Shown here: positions 1 to 14,100 of the stretch, piece after piece
Numbering within the stretch: the stretch's first letter is position 1
Layout of the letters: each line of letters begins with the position of its first letter
Assembly (NCBI RefSeq): GCF_011077185.1
Contig: NC_048912.1
Location: 3,948,676 to 4,012,675, forward strand
Direction of reading: 5' to 3'
DNA length: 64,000 nucleotides
Source of the DNA: Oxyura jamaicensis
Taxonomy: Eukaryota > Chordata > Aves > Anseriformes > Anatidae
Translations under genes and position numbers: made by a program
Notes under the pieces: generated by a model
Told to the model about the DNA's origin: nothing
The model's database searches: none
What the model saw: the letters and a program-made list of their open reading frames with translations, nothing else

Positions 1-3000
1 CTGCTGATGCAGCCGACCAGGAAACACTGGATGCTGTTTCCTTCTAACTAGAGGAATTCTGGTTGCCCCGTATCTAGTGAAGCCAAGCAGGCTGTTCAAA
101 CAGGAATACACATGAAATACTTTATTTCCCCATGGCAACCACCCTCCTCCTATTTCAATGACAGCTCAGGCAAATGCTCGTACTCAGCGCCCCAGTCCTA
201 ATTGCACTGCACCTTTCATTTCTCCTTTATTAATCAGATAGGCTTTATTTTCCATTATTTGAACCACATCATCCTGCAGCGTGGGTCACAGCTTACCCTC
301 CTGCCAGCTTTCCAGCACACCACGTGTACCACAGGGCCTAGTACTGATATCCACGCTGCAACACGCGGTGCTACTTCAGATTTGCCAGCAACAGATTGCA
401 CACCCTGCAAGAGGGCAGTAGTACTTGCAAAGAGCACCAGAACTTGAGAGGAAGTAGCTAAGATCCAGAACGCGGAATATTTATAAGCATCTCAGCGTGG
501 ACATTGGTAACTCCTTCACTCCACCTCACACCTCTGCAAAGGAGGAATTTCATTATCTTGTAAACACACACAAGTGACTTGGGTTAGGAGAGCATCCCAG
601 ATCATCACTGCCAGCTTGTCCAGGTTTTAATTCTCTTTTTTTCTAATCATCACAATGATACTGTGTATCAGTTCTCACAGTTTAATTACACCACAGGAGA
701 AAAACTCGTGACTTCGCTAAATTTTATATCTTACCTACCCTTCACTTCCATTTGCTCCCAAACCTTTCTCTAATCAAACTGAGGACAGATGGGAAAAGAT
801 CCCCTTTCAAGTACAACAGTGGCTACAGAGAGGGATTCCAACTAAAAAAGCACCCATCAAAACGTTCTGCTTTCCTGTGCATCTCTTTAAAGAGTCTTGC
901 AAATGCCAATGGAAATGATGGGGCGTCTGATGTTTTGACAGAAGCAAGAACATCATTAAGGTAAGAGCTGTCAGCAGGTATTTTATTTTCTCCCTGAAGA
1001 ATTAGGCTACTGTTTAGGCATTACTTTTTTTACTAAACCTTTTTTTCTTTATTTCCATTCTATAAGGCAGTCCTGAAAGATGGCATACTTAATTTGCCTG
1101 TGAACTAGATAGATTAGAGAGTCATAGTGACAGCTTGTGAATAAAAGCACTATAACCACACAGGATTCAAAGGCAGTGGCCAGTGGAGACACACTAATTG
1201 CCATGCCACCGGGATAACTGAGGAGAACTATTCCATACACAAGTGCTTCCCTTATTAATAGGCCCAGAAACACGTCTGTTATATATAGGGTTTTGATGAA
1301 ACTGTAACAGCAAGATAATAAAAAATCATTATTTCATACACATTAACTACTGCCATGTATAGCATTACCAGAAGAAGATGGCTTTCTGATTCTAGTGACA
1401 CACTCATCAGACTCCAGATACGAATATGATGGCATGATGAGCAAATCACAGCCGGACAGGCGGTGACATGAAGCACGCAGGGAACAGAGCGTGGGCAGTC
1501 ACCCAGCGGACAGCAACGGGGTCTTCAAGGTGAAAAACCAGAGCCAAGGTACCACCCAAATCAGGCAGCTGGCTTAGGAAAACAGCCACAGGCTTTGGGC
1601 AGGACCTACAGATGCTGTCCCCAGCAACAAGGTTCGGTTAGTGAGGAAATAATCATTACTGTAACCCAGTTAAATGGCTTTATTAATTCAGTAATTACTT
1701 AATAGGCCTCATCTACAGTAAAACCTCTTGGAACTTAGGACCACCCACAAGCAAGCACTTGACACGAACAAAGGGAAGGAAGTTCAGAAAGACAGCAATA
1801 GACTTTAGAAGCCAAATGGTGACATGAAAACTACAGGAATGGGATCAAGGAGCCAAATCAGATGAACTCTAGAGGGACCAACATGGAACACATAATCCGA
1901 GGCTTTCAGAGAGCCATTGGGTGCCAAGCAGAGATGCCCCATGAACACAAACAGAAGGTCAGCCCAGTCGCCAAGCGCGGCTACTGAGGGTCTCCAAGCA
2001 GGACAATCCAGGTCCAAACCAAGCAACCACAGCTCCAAAAGAAACCCACATTCTCAAGAGACAGGGATTATCTAAGGTTCACTCAGAGGAGACTCTTGGC
2101 AGGTGCTCAGAAACTCTGTTATTAAACTTATTTAATCCACCACGCAGAGTGAGGACTGAAATCTGTTCCCAAGGACGCGCTGCGTGTCAGTTTGGTACAG
2201 CAAATGAGAGAGGTCAAGCAGGTCTGCTGGGACAGCCTCCTCAGAAGGCATTTAGTGACAAAGGAAAGGGTTGAGTCAGAAAGCAGAAATCTAGGGTATT
2301 CCTTTATCAGGAACAATGCAAGAGATGTTTATGTTCTGTCCTAATTTGTTTAATGGTACTTACTCAGAAATCCTTATTTAGTTATTAAAGAGACAAGAGG
2401 CATGTGAATAAGTATTGTTAGATGCCCTGAATACTGAAGAGAAGGCATTTGCTCTAGAAGAACAGCAGACGTATGAGAGAATGAGTCAGATATTTATGTT
2501 CCCTTTTTAAAATAAAATTAGCAAGCTTTTCAAGGAACACACTGTTTCCAGATACGCAAAAGCATTCGCGGTTTTATCTGCAATTTCCAACCAATGCAAG
2601 TTTTACTTTTTCTATCCGATACACAGCTTTCATTCCCATTCATGTGGCACATAATAGTGATGAACACTACCTCAGAGAGCCAAAGACTTTCTAGAACCAA
2701 AATTGTTTTACTTTCACGGTGATTTTACTTTCATGGTGAATACACTAGGGAAGAAAGTGGACAGATACATTAAAAATGTGCATTATACAGAGAAAAACTC
2801 TTTGGACAAATAAGCTCATTCGTCATAGGCAGTACAGCAGGTTCACAGCTATTTCCATAGTTAATGTTAAGAGATGTGTGAGACGTTGCATCCTCAGGCC
2901 TCCAGACCATGCTCTTAAAATTTCCTTGACCTGTGCTTTTTCAAAGCACTTCTCACACACACACACAGATTTGGGATTCAGTGCAGGCTCCTAGGAAAAA

Positions 3001-5297
3001 AAAACAGTATCTGGTTCAATGCAATCGAATCAACAAAACAAAACAAACAAAAAACTCTAAAATGACTTGATTTTTAACTTTTCAGCTTTTGCAATGACAT
3101 TCACAACCTATATTTCCTATATGAAACAGATGGCAGTGATATGTACTGCAGGTTTTTTCTTTTCCCTCAAAAAATCCACAAAGAAAAAAGATGTTTTCAA
3201 GTGTTTTTTTCTTTCTTTTTAACTATTCAACAGCAAGGCATCTTGCACTAAAATAAACAGCACTCTAGCTGACCTTACTAAAAATGAACTAACTTTAACC
3301 TGCTTGAAACCAGCACTCCCTAAGGCTGTATTTAAAGAACAGGAAAGGCTATTGTTAACTAATTGGATTTGAAATCGTTTATTCAATTGGAAAATGAAAC
3401 GCTAATTGGCCATAACTAATGTGAACATAGACATCCCAGTCACTATGCTAACGATCTGCTTGGCTTTCCCTTGGAAAGGCTCGACGATTCAAACCTCCTT
3501 CCAGCCCGGTAGGATTAGCCTGTGGACGGCCGGTGCAGTGACTCCAACAAGCAGCAATATTAATCTAGCAAACATCTCCTTTGAGCACTCCCACTCCAAA
3601 GGAACTTCTGCAATAGAAGCCACTCAAGTAAAAATACCAGGGTTTACTTTCCCAGAAGTTGTGGCTAGGGACAGGAGACAACCTGACTGTTCCTTGCTGC
3701 AGGTCAGTGTGACTACACATATCTAAGCAGCCTCGTTCCTTCCTAAGGGCATCACGGAGTCCCAGCTCCAAGCCTCATCCTTTTAGTCCAGAACGCCCAA
3801 CAGAACCGTGTTTGCCTTGTTAGGATATAGGAATTGCACCAAAGCAGAGTGAAGCAGGAAGAGCCGGGTGATGGAGGAGAGGTACAGAAGGAAGGTAAGT
3901 AATGTGGAGAGCTCAGGTTCTGATGGACACACGGAAGAATACAAGAAAGAGCGATGGACTTAAGTGCATATAGAGCCCCACACAGAGCTAGGAATGGCCG
4001 ACGCTCCGACAGATGGTAGAAGCTGACCACTTCTCAACTAACTGTCAAGTCCTCCACCATCCACCTAGGCCTCATTCCAAAGCAGCCGTTAGTGCAAATG
4101 AATTCGATATAACTAAATGAAAAGTGAGTTTTCTCACTGTAACAGGATAGCATACATTAATAAGAGCATGGAGGGGGAGGCAGGGGCACACAGGTGTTAA
4201 ATGGTATATTTAAACAGAAAATAAATATGTATACCCGCCACGCAGGATTAACTTCCTAGGATCACAGAGGAAGTTGCACAGATTCCAACAACACACTTGT
4301 TAGGACTTGGGGATGAATCCAAATATGCATCACTACCAAATTCTGTTTTCCTTTTCTTCTTGGGCTTTTATTTCATGCAATATTAACCACACCCCATCCT
4401 TCACAATTTTATTACTCTAATTAAGTTTGCATTTGTTAATTTTCCTGAAAATTGAACCCAGCGGGGTTTTACTGAACACTTCTTTTTCCCCCCAAGGGAC
4501 AGTTCCAAGCAGGAACATAGTAACGCATATAATGAAAAGCAGGCTGCAGACCCTAGCAAGACATGTGACAACTCATTTAACATATAAATTGTTTGAGGTA
4601 TTATTTCAGGTAAGTGATCCTAATACACTGCCACATTTTATGCCATTAGCCTCAGGGCCCCAAGCACAGCCATTTAGTCAGATACCATCTTGAGGTCCCC
4701 TGGGTTCAGTTTTTCATGAACATTAACAAATACAGGCTTAGATCTGCAGTAGGGTAAATGCTTACTTTTATACGTGATAAAAGGCAGAGTGAGATCTGTA
4801 CCTACGCCTGTACTCCTGGATGATGGCATCCCCTGTCCTAATACAGAGACTCTTTTAAGCTTGCTGTGGCATCCAGCTACAGCCACTTTAGAAATAACAT
4901 GCACATTAAGCGGTATGCACTACAGCATCCTTGAGGATGCGTTTTTGAGGTCTAACGAAATGGCCTCAGAGAGCAAGTGCCTCAGTCACTTATACAGTTA
5001 ATTGTGAAAAGCAGATGCCTTTGAAGCCTTTGAGAGAAAGATTCCGTCTGCTCGGGTTTAGGTAACTCACCTCTGGTGACTTGAATGCCACCAATTGTCA
5101 ACTAACAACCAAATTTCTCCTTGAAAGCTTCCCAGAATTACAAACACCGCAAAATTACAGTAAGTACTTGGAGATTGGTGAAAGCTTGTCTCCTGTCTAG
5201 CAAATACTCAATTTGATTCACTACTGTGCATGTGGAATGTTTCTTTCAAAAAACAACCACACAAAAACCAACTATTTTTTTCCTTTAAAAAAACCTG

Positions 5298-5366
5298 CCT
5301 ATGGCAGGGGGTTGGAACTAGATGATCCTTGAGGTCCCTCCCAGCCCAGGCCAATCTATGATTCTT
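5298..5366 (+). mobile_element. Short CR1 3'-end fragment
   Basis: About 70 bp read GGCAGGGGGTTGGAACTAGA, then TGATCCTTGAGGTCCCTCCC, then CCAATCTATGATTCT. This is the terminal block of a CR1 element on the plus strand, ending in the degenerate ATTCTATG-type unit. Only the extreme 3' end remains, the common outcome of strong 5' truncation. Confidence 0.85.
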
Positions 5367-5818
5367 TAAGGAACCTAAAAGCACAGAAGTTCTTGAAGTG
5401 CAGCTTACATCCACTGGTGACACATAAGGAATTTGGAAGCAGTATCTGCCACCCAGACCAGATATATAAGAAGTGCCAGGAAATATGCAGTTAAAAACAA
5501 ACACCAAGCTGCCTAGGTCTCTAGTTACTACATACCTCGTACAAAGGTACAACCACTAGGCAACGTCTGGGGGAAAAGCACCTGAAGCGAGTTAAGTGTT
5601 CTCCTCCCTGACACGCATACCTCTGCTGGCTGATTCGTGTACCACACAGTCAAGGCCTGTAAGGTATAGATGCCTAAAATGAAATTCTAAAATGAGCAAA
5701 TCAGGATGGAATCTGCAGCAGCTGATAGGACAAAAAGAATGCATGTAGCTATCAACAGCTTAGGTTAGATTCTCTCATACTTTGTACTAATATATTGTTT
5801 TTTGAACTAATATATTGG

Positions 5819-5838
5819 TTTTGTTTTGTTTTGTTTTA
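5819..5838 (+). repeat. Short TTTTG repeat
   Basis: Four tandem TTTTG-type units follow two copies of ACTAATATATTG about 20 bp apart. Confidence 0.85.
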
Positions 5839-7453
5839 GCTCAGACATGTTGATGCAAAGCACTATTGAATCATCGCTTGATCATAGCGAATGACTCGCT
5901 TGAGTCATTTCTCCCCATGGAAATCAACACAGTATCTTGCATATCCAGTAACAAGGTGAACTTGTCTCAATTTGTGATAGGACTGCCTGGAACATTAGTT
6001 TGTTGGACACAAATGGTAACAAAAGAACATATTAGAACCCATAACCTTACAAATCTGACACCAAACTTTGCTCAGCAGTGCCCAAATCTCATTTAACAGA
6101 GGAACAAAAATAAAAGAGCACGTTGTGTACAATGTTCTTATTACTTGTTTTGAAATAAAGTCACTTTCCTCCTTTTGCAGAAACACATCTAAAGCAAGGG
6201 GTATCAGCAGAGCAGCCCCACACAAGGAACTGCACTTCTGTAATTGTAAATAAACCTCTGCTATTTTGGAGTAACCCTAGCAACTCAAGTGTCTTATTTG
6301 CCAATTATTAGTCATTTGCTCCATTCAGGTCTACCAGAATTACCTACTGTATTTTTCTTTGTTCAGATTGGAAACAGGATAAATATACCTTGCAGAAACC
6401 AGAGGGCCATTTGTCTGATCTTGCTGACAAAATTTTGATTGATGTAAGGAAAATTATCACCTTACCTGCAGCATAACATTTTGATGGGGACAGACATGTC
6501 GATGAGTGGATAACATTATGGCCTGTCACTTGAGTTGCTGCTCTAGAGAGCAGCTAACAAGAAAGAGAAGTAGCAGGTGCATATAAAAATGTACAAACTG
6601 ACCAAAAGATGTACAATGGATTTACCTAGGATAGAAAAGTCCTTTTTTATTTTTAAGCAGGCAGATCGCATACACTACAGCATACATACAGTGAACACAG
6701 TAAATACTGGCGGTTGCTAATTTAGCATACACAAACCACTTGACATAATTGTCATCTAGAATATCTCACCAACTATATAATATTAAACTCCAGAAGTCAT
6801 TTTTTCATGCTCTCATGTGATCCTCTGCTCATGCTTTGAGTAGAACAATTTGTTTCCCTGTGGTTCTGCCAGCATCATTGCGGAAGCCCTTACCCAGATA
6901 AGCAGCTAGTCCACTGCTGAAGTACTTGCCTCCACGCCACTTACTGTTTCTTGCTGAGACCTCTCTTTTCAGAGGAATCTGATCCGTCACTGCCATTCAT
7001 CAGTGCTGCAGTGCTTCTGAAGCAGAGATGCAATCCTCTGCCAAAACTCGGGCACAGCCTGCGCCACAGAAAGCCCCGGAGGTAGATGCAGGCTCCTAAA
7101 GAAAACTCGATGGTCCCTGAGTAAAGACAGCTCTGAGGTTGTTTAGACTTCATAGAGTTGAGCAAATTATATATCTTATATTTTTTTTTTTTCTGAAGTG
7201 TTTTGCATGCCTTTGGAGGTCACAGACATTCCAAGTTATGCATATGCTAATTCATATGCTGTTTCTGTAGAAAATTCAAGTCATTTCCTAGACAAGCCAG
7301 CTTGGAGAGTGAATACTAAGTTGTATTTTTCAAGTAAATACATCTGCTCCACTCCTTCCCCTCAGTTTTGCTCCATTTGACTGTCTTCTAGCTATAACAA
7401 CTAGAGACATTCCACTTCATCTAAAAGCAAGTGGCATTGTGAGCCACAGGGAA

Positions 7454-7488
<35 letters not shown>

Positions 7489-7501
7489 TATATATATATA
7501 T
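7454..7501. repeat. TA/CA compound microsatellite
   Basis: An (AT)n run is followed by a short (CA)4 core and another (TA)n run, 48 bp in total. Confidence 0.95.
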
Positions 7502-10380
7502 TTAAGGTCAGTTTTTAAGTCTACTTGCTTGAAACTTTCAAATCAAATTTGGAAGAAAAAACTAGCTAGGGCTGCTAACCTACTGAGTTTTGAGCTGCAG
7601 AAGTAAAACTTTATAGATAAAAAGAGAGTCTTTGCTATGCATCAGTAAGTTTTAGCTGTAAAAAAATAGTCATTAATTTCTGCCGTGAGCAAGCAGTATT
7701 TAATGCTCATACAAACCCCAAGTTTTCCAAGACCAGCCCAAGGCTGGATTCTGCATATCATACAGTTTATTCTAAAGTTAGCCCTTTAAGCTTACTGTTA
7801 ACCTTAAGATTTTCTGACATGCTTGTGTTCCTTTCAGCACCTTGCACTGAAGGGTGAAGTAACCGTACCACCTCTACTCCCTTGGTCTGACCGCTCCGGC
7901 AGCACAGATCTCTTTACGATGTCTGCAATGACCAGGAAGGTATTACCCTGGCTGGGAACCTTCCCTTCTCCTTCCCACCCAAAATGCCCCAATGGACTTG
8001 TGCCAAAATCCATCCCCCCCACGCACAACCCCCTACACTATTTAGTGCACCAAGTAATATCATCACTGCTCCCTGGTAAGCTGATGTAATACGCAGGCAC
8101 ACCAGCAGCGTGTGCTATCCTTTTACATCATCTGAAAACGAGATTAGTCTTTCTTCACCACTCAGTACTCATCATTTTCTGGTTTTTGTCATACACAGAA
8201 TTCCGGAATACCCTGCAGATCACCACACTCTTTCCTTCTTTCACCTCACCTGGGCTATACATCTGCTTATTTTCAGCTTAAAGCTCAGCCTCGAAACATG
8301 TTTCTTGATTTAGGTTGTTCCCTACAAGAGACTCCAAAGTATTACACTGAAAGATCAATTTTCTCTTTCCTCACAAAATGCATTCTGAGGCCACAATAAA
8401 TGCTAGAAATTCCAATATCTTCATGGAGCGCTGTTCTCTGTGATAGCTGTAATGGTAGGTGATAGGTCTTGGTATTTCCACAAATAGCATTCCAGTGCCC
8501 GACAGAAATTCGGGAAGATTGAAACCACCACACAAAACTCCTGCAAAAAGGAAAGCGGTGGGAGAGCAGATTCCAAGCAAGACCTGAGTCTCGTTTATCC
8601 CAGAAGCAGCTGCATTTCATTTTCCATCAAGGCCAGGCTAACTACCATTGCACCTAGTTGCTGGTGACAGATTGCTCACAAAAGCTCACAAAAAAAAAAC
8701 CCTTGTGCTTTATTCCTTTCAGGCTTAAAGCACATACATGCAGAGAAAATCACCAGGAATCCTGAACAATTTCTGTGAACATCCAGCTAATTATCCAGGA
8801 AATCCACCTCCTAGACAAGGTACCAGTCCCCACTGCATGCACTAGTTCATAGCTATCAGAGCAAGAGGGTCACAGACAACACCACTGCTTTACAGCTAAT
8901 CAAACAAAGCCAAGATCACGGTCAATACAAGTTTCCACACAAGGACAAAACATTCGATACTTGAAGATCTATTGCATTTAGCAGGAAGACTTAAGATCTG
9001 ATGGTCAGATGCAAAAGCTGGAAGCATTGACTAGAACAAGGCAGAGACAATAAGCAGCAGGGGCAATGAACTATTGAAAGAGCTTGCCTAAGGATGTTAA
9101 AATTCTCTGCCATTTAAACACTTTCAATCACGATCAGTCTCTTTTAAAAACTGTTCTGCTTTATGCATATGGCATTGCACAGGATGCACGAATGACCTGT
9201 AAATTCTATGACTTGCATGTTGTAGAAGGTCAAATAACGTTAAATACTGTTTCTATCATTACAGTTCCAAGCGACATGAGATACATGAAAAATGGCAAAG
9301 CTTTCTTATGACTATAGAACTGTCACACCTGGGGATGAGGCATGCAAAAAAATAAAGATCTTCCAGTTTGAAAGCAATTCTTGAAAAAGGAAACCATCTA
9401 TTTCCTACTGAAACTATCAAAGTCTTAATAAAGAATATAAAGACCCCCCTGCCCCCGCCTCCCCCCAATACCAATAATCCCACTGCAAAGACTGTAACTG
9501 TGCAGTGATTCCAAGGAAGAGACAGGAAAAGGAATTATGGAAAATTTGAAGATTATTCTATATTGCATTGAGTTTCCGCAGCCTCCTCGAATAAATGTAG
9601 TGTTAATTAACGCGGAATTATATCCAATTGGCCAAGCTTTTGAGAGGACCATGAATATAGTGAAAAGGTTGTATCTTGGAAAGAAAGAATATATTTTTCC
9701 TAATTATTGTCAGCGTGCAATCCAATTCTAGATAGTAAAGCCCCGTCTGCCTTCAACACGTGACATCTGATCCATACAGCTTTTAATGTAGTCCTGCCCT
9801 TTCTTTGTTGGCAGAAATTAAATAGAGCACACAATTGTCAGAGGCCATTTACAAAACCAAGATTCACACTCAAAGCTATAAACATGTAATTTAATATTAG
9901 CATCATGTGACTATTTTATCACCTGAAAAAGAAATTACTGTAAAAACCTTGTGCTGCTTTAGGACTTCTCATTTTTAGATACACAGAAGTTTAAACAAAA
10001 TACCTGCCCACAAACAAGATTTCAGCTCTTGAGAGCACGGCAGTTAGTGACTACAGCAACCACACAACTTGCCATAAGCTAAGCACGGCTGCTGCGTGCT
10101 CTGAGTGGCCTAGTCACTCTGCAAGAAAACTAATTCACCAACATTTCTTGTCACCCCTACAATACCACATCCTTGACATAAGATAAACAAAAGTAAACGA
10201 GTTGGCAAGACACACCGAGTGGAGCAAAGGTCTGTGGCAGCAGGGAGTAAAATGGAAGAACGATGGTAGAAACCAATGCAAGAGCAAGCACAGGAGTGCT
10301 TATATTGAGAGTTTCAACCTCAAAATCGTTGAAAATACCAACAAACTTATTTAGTGAGCAGTCTGAGACAAAGGACTGAA

Positions 10381-10408
10381 TAACACTGTGGTAACACTGT
10401 GGTAACAC
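10381..10408. repeat. 11-bp tandem repeat, about 2.5 copies
   Basis: The unit TAACACTGTGG is present twice, followed by TAACACTG. It is a perfect short tandem array. Confidence 0.9.
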
Positions 10409-10757
10409 TGCTGATTAAGAGGCAATATGATATTTTCAGCACCGGTCACAAAAGTCAGTCAAAATCTGACACAGCAGAAGTAACAAAAGAAGCATTTGCC
10501 GTAATATGAAGGAAGGAAAAGAGAAAATTAAGGAAATAAGCAACTCATTTTAATTTGTGTCTGCATCCTGCTGAGGGAACAAGCAGTTTGTAAGTTGTAG
10601 TCTGTCATGTTATTCAGTATTAGCTGCAGGCTAATAAATGGGACAGTAAAGCATATGCAAAGACTGATTTATAGGATCCAAAGACAGATAGCCTAAGTCT
10701 TGCAGCTATTTGCATCTTCCTCGCATACAAACACAGACTGATGTAAAGTTTCCTGCT

Positions 10758-10855
10758 GAGAGAGAGGGAGGGTGGGAGGGGAAGGGAGAGAAGAGATGCT
10801 CTGGAGAGAAATCTCATTGAAGGAAAGGAAAGGAAGGAAGAGGACTGGCACAGAT
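10758..10855 (+). repeat. Purine-rich tract with GA, GGA and GGAA repeats
   Basis: The plus strand is almost all purine over two blocks, GAGAGAGAGGGAGGGTGGGA onward and GAAGGAAAGGAAAGGAAGGA, joined by a short mixed stretch around 10797-10815. It includes the G-quadruplex motif. Such tracts arise by slippage and can form triplex-type structures. Confidence 0.8.
10766..10781 (+). other. G-quadruplex motif with one-base loops
   Basis: The sequence GGGAGGGTGGGAGGGG has four G tracts separated by single bases A, T and A. Four tracts of three or more G with one-base loops is the arrangement known to give the most stable parallel G-quadruplexes. Because PTPRT is transcribed from the minus strand, the G-rich strand here is the template strand and would not be in the pre-mRNA. 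It sits in a longer purine-rich tract. Confidence 0.85.
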
Positions 10856-11106
10856 TCTGGAGAGGTGTGGGGGGGTGCTTCTTGGATTGGTTTTGATTTT
10901 GAGTTATTTATGCAGCACAGAGTACAATGCTACAGCTTAAATCATTTATAATGAAAGGAAAAAAGTCAACAGGACCCGCAGAGGTCTATGAAGATACCAA
11001 GGTTTTACAAAGGTCCACCTTGAAGATAAGGGCGCTATGGCACGGTGGTTCAGAAGGCAGCACACACTGCATAGAGAGCTAGGAAACTGCATATTATGGT
11101 GTGGTT

Positions 11107-11121
11107 CCCACCCGCCCCCCC
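11107..11121 (-). other. G-quadruplex motif on the opposite strand
   Basis: The plus strand reads CCCACCCGCCCCCCC; the minus strand is a run of seven G, then C, GGG, T, GGG. The run of seven can supply two tracts with a one-base loop, giving four tracts with one-base loops. This strand is the PTPRT coding strand, so the motif would be present in the intronic pre-mRNA. Confidence 0.75.
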
Positions 11122-14100
11122 TCAAATTAATAGGCTAATGATTACAATAGTGTCGGGACTTGCTGTAATCATCCTATTTAACTGATGCTCAGCAGGTTTC
11201 TGCTCCTAGATCTAAAACCTTCTCTCAAAAGTCAAAGACACGGGTAACAGCGAGGATGTGATGTGAACAAGCATCCCAGCGCCAGTAAGAGGGGAACAAG
11301 TGGTGGTGTTAATTGTGGCGGAAGGTCAATATGTTAGATTAAAGGTAAAAAGCAGTACAACACATTTTGGGGTGGTAATTATTTGAGAACCGCATTTCCT
11401 CTCCTGACAGCTGCAGTGGATGCTGGGAAAGCAGTTGCCCAATTGAAGAACTTTTCTGAGCAAAGGACTGCAAAATTTCAATTCAAAACTGTAACTTTGG
11501 CTATTTTCTTGCCTCAGATAATCTCCCAGTTGAGTGGGGAGCTAACTGCAAAGCGAGCATTCTTTCCCTAACACTGAAAAATGCTCTTTAATCCTTTAAT
11601 TCAGATAGGACAAATGCAAAACCAACACCCAGCTTTTCCCTGGACTTCAGTTCTACTGGCCTTGAAAGCAAAGCAGTTCAGCACCACCATTCAGAGGTAA
11701 ATACTATGCAAACTTTAAAAAAAAACCATTTACCTCAATACCTAGCACATGTTTGCTGAGTGGCCTCCATTCAGCACAGCTAACAGACTTCCAAAGACTT
11801 CTGTGAACTCCCAGCTTTGAAGTTGAAGGGAGACAGTGCAATGCAAACACCCTTAGCTCTGAAGTCAACTACTCAGCATTTACAGGGTCCACCATTCCCT
11901 CAAACAAAACTCACATGCTTCTTTACCTTAGAATGACAGCTTCAGCTTGTAAATGCTCCAACCCAGCAGAGGAGTTTAAGAAGTGCCCACACAGCAGAAC
12001 GGTTGCAGCGTATGTAGCAGTATGCCAAAAGAAGAGCAGGCAGAAAGGCACGTATTGCATGTCGACCTGGAAGTCCACAGGAAGGTTCAGTATGCACGTG
12101 GAAGACATTTTTAAGAAAGGCTTCCACCTCAACACAAAGGTGGTTGTAGATGCACAAAGGAGGAAAAGCTAAGTGGAAAAGAAAATTCATGCAAGGTCTT
12201 CTTTAGCACAGATCACTGAGAAACAATGTATTTCTGACTGTTCTGTATTTTGGCTTGCAAAGTTGTTGGTTTTGTGTTTTTTTTTTGAAAAGAAAGCTGG
12301 GCAAATACTCCATGCATCCCAAGAAGGCTGACTGCAACTGAGCAGATTCAAACCACGCTGTCAACAGAGCAAAGCAAGAACAGCTGGGGAATTCACTTGC
12401 ATTTTGCTCAGGAGAGGAAACTGTCACTTGCACGGGTGATTTTGAACTCCTTAGTTCAGTTGCCCAATAACAAATACAATATTTTTGCAGAAAGCCCATT
12501 AGCTGCAGTAACCACTGCATTTCTGAAAGAGATCAGTAACTATGCTTGTTTACACGGTATGTCTAGCACCACGGTTTTCTAAAGCTGCAATCATCTTGGT
12601 CTCAGTCACTTGTGTCCACAGCCTGAATGTACTCCCTTCACTGGAAATTCCTTCCTTTCTCCTGTACAGATGGGATCTATAGGGCTCACTGTATTGCAAA
12701 CGCTTTGTGAAGCCAGTTTATTCTTGCAGGCTTTCACATTAGTGACCATCCCTGCCTACTAAGAAGTCCTCACGCACATTTCATATTAAGTAAAGCAGTA
12801 CTTTTTAGCCTCCCCCCCTGCCCCAAGTGGGCAAGTTAAGAATAGGTTCCATTCACCACGAGGTTTGGAAGCCCATCAAAAACTTCTCTACAATTAAACA
12901 GGCAGAAGAAAGATGACCAGGAGAGAGTTAACAATGTATGTGACTCAAACTTCCCTGCTAAATCTTTTAGTTGAGTCATAAGCAAAAAATAGGTGTCATT
13001 TTGAACGGTAATGTCACGTGGCATCATGAGCAATCGACTCGTAGGAAAATTTGTACATCAGAAAGGAGGAACAATGACAAGCTGCCAAATACATTTTGCA
13101 GTGGCACACATCTGGTGATCTGAGTTGCCAAGTTACCCACTGCGAGAAAGTTTTCAGTTAGCAAAGACATTTGGGATATGCCCTTAGCATTTGATGTCTG
13201 TTTCTGATATCAGCACTCTTGAATTAATTTCCGTGCAGTTGCATTCATTTTTTCTGATCATTTTAACTAGACATTGCAAAAGCTGAAAGTTCTGATCACA
13301 GAACGTGAGCCAAAGGCATAATCCAGCAGAATCAAACCCTATAGCAACAGCATCATAGGCTGAAGAACAAGTAACAAGGTGATAATTCTGGGTTTTGAGT
13401 ATGCTTGGCAAGCTGGTGAGAAAGCTAATGGCAAGGAGAAACTGTATCGGCCAAGTAACCTCTATTCCTTCCTTTCATCTCAAAAGAAAATAAAACAAAA
13501 AAGAGAGAACTGGTACTTGCAAGACCCTGCAGACTGACAAACGGATACTACAGAACAAAGGAAGCCACCAGCTGGGGAAACCGGACAACTCAAAACTATT
13601 GCACCCCAGCTGCAATATGCTAGCAAGTCACGTTACTGCTATCTTCCTCCAAGAAGTGAGGCAGCAGGAGATGTATGAAATCACCCTGGCTGTACTTCTC
13701 AAACAGGAGTGCAAACCGAGGTAGGCTGAAACGCGTTTATTTGCATTTGCCAGCCTCCCTGCTTCTTCCAGCTGCACTGTTTGCCAGGAACTTCCTCTAA
13801 AGTAGAAGTGAATAGGTAGACACGACTAACTGGAGTTCAGCCAATAAATGCTGAAATAAAAAGCCCATAAATAACATTTTATTTCCACAATTTTTTGGAT
13901 CATATCTTTCACCTAAATACCAAAATCCTACATAAATTATTTAGGCATTTTATTATTTAGGTATTTCTTAGGCATCTCCTTTATATTGTCTGGTGGCAAA
14001 GATGCTTCTCAGAATTGCAGCCAAGGGACATGGCTTGTCTGCCTTTCTACAGAGGTCCACCCTGTAAGATGAATTCACGGAAAAGTCACAAAAATCCAAA

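Noticed and set aside
1..15. CTGCTGATGCAGCC resembles part of the 27-kb CR1
   Set aside because: Fourteen matching bases at the window edge are too few, and the sequence after them does not follow CR1.
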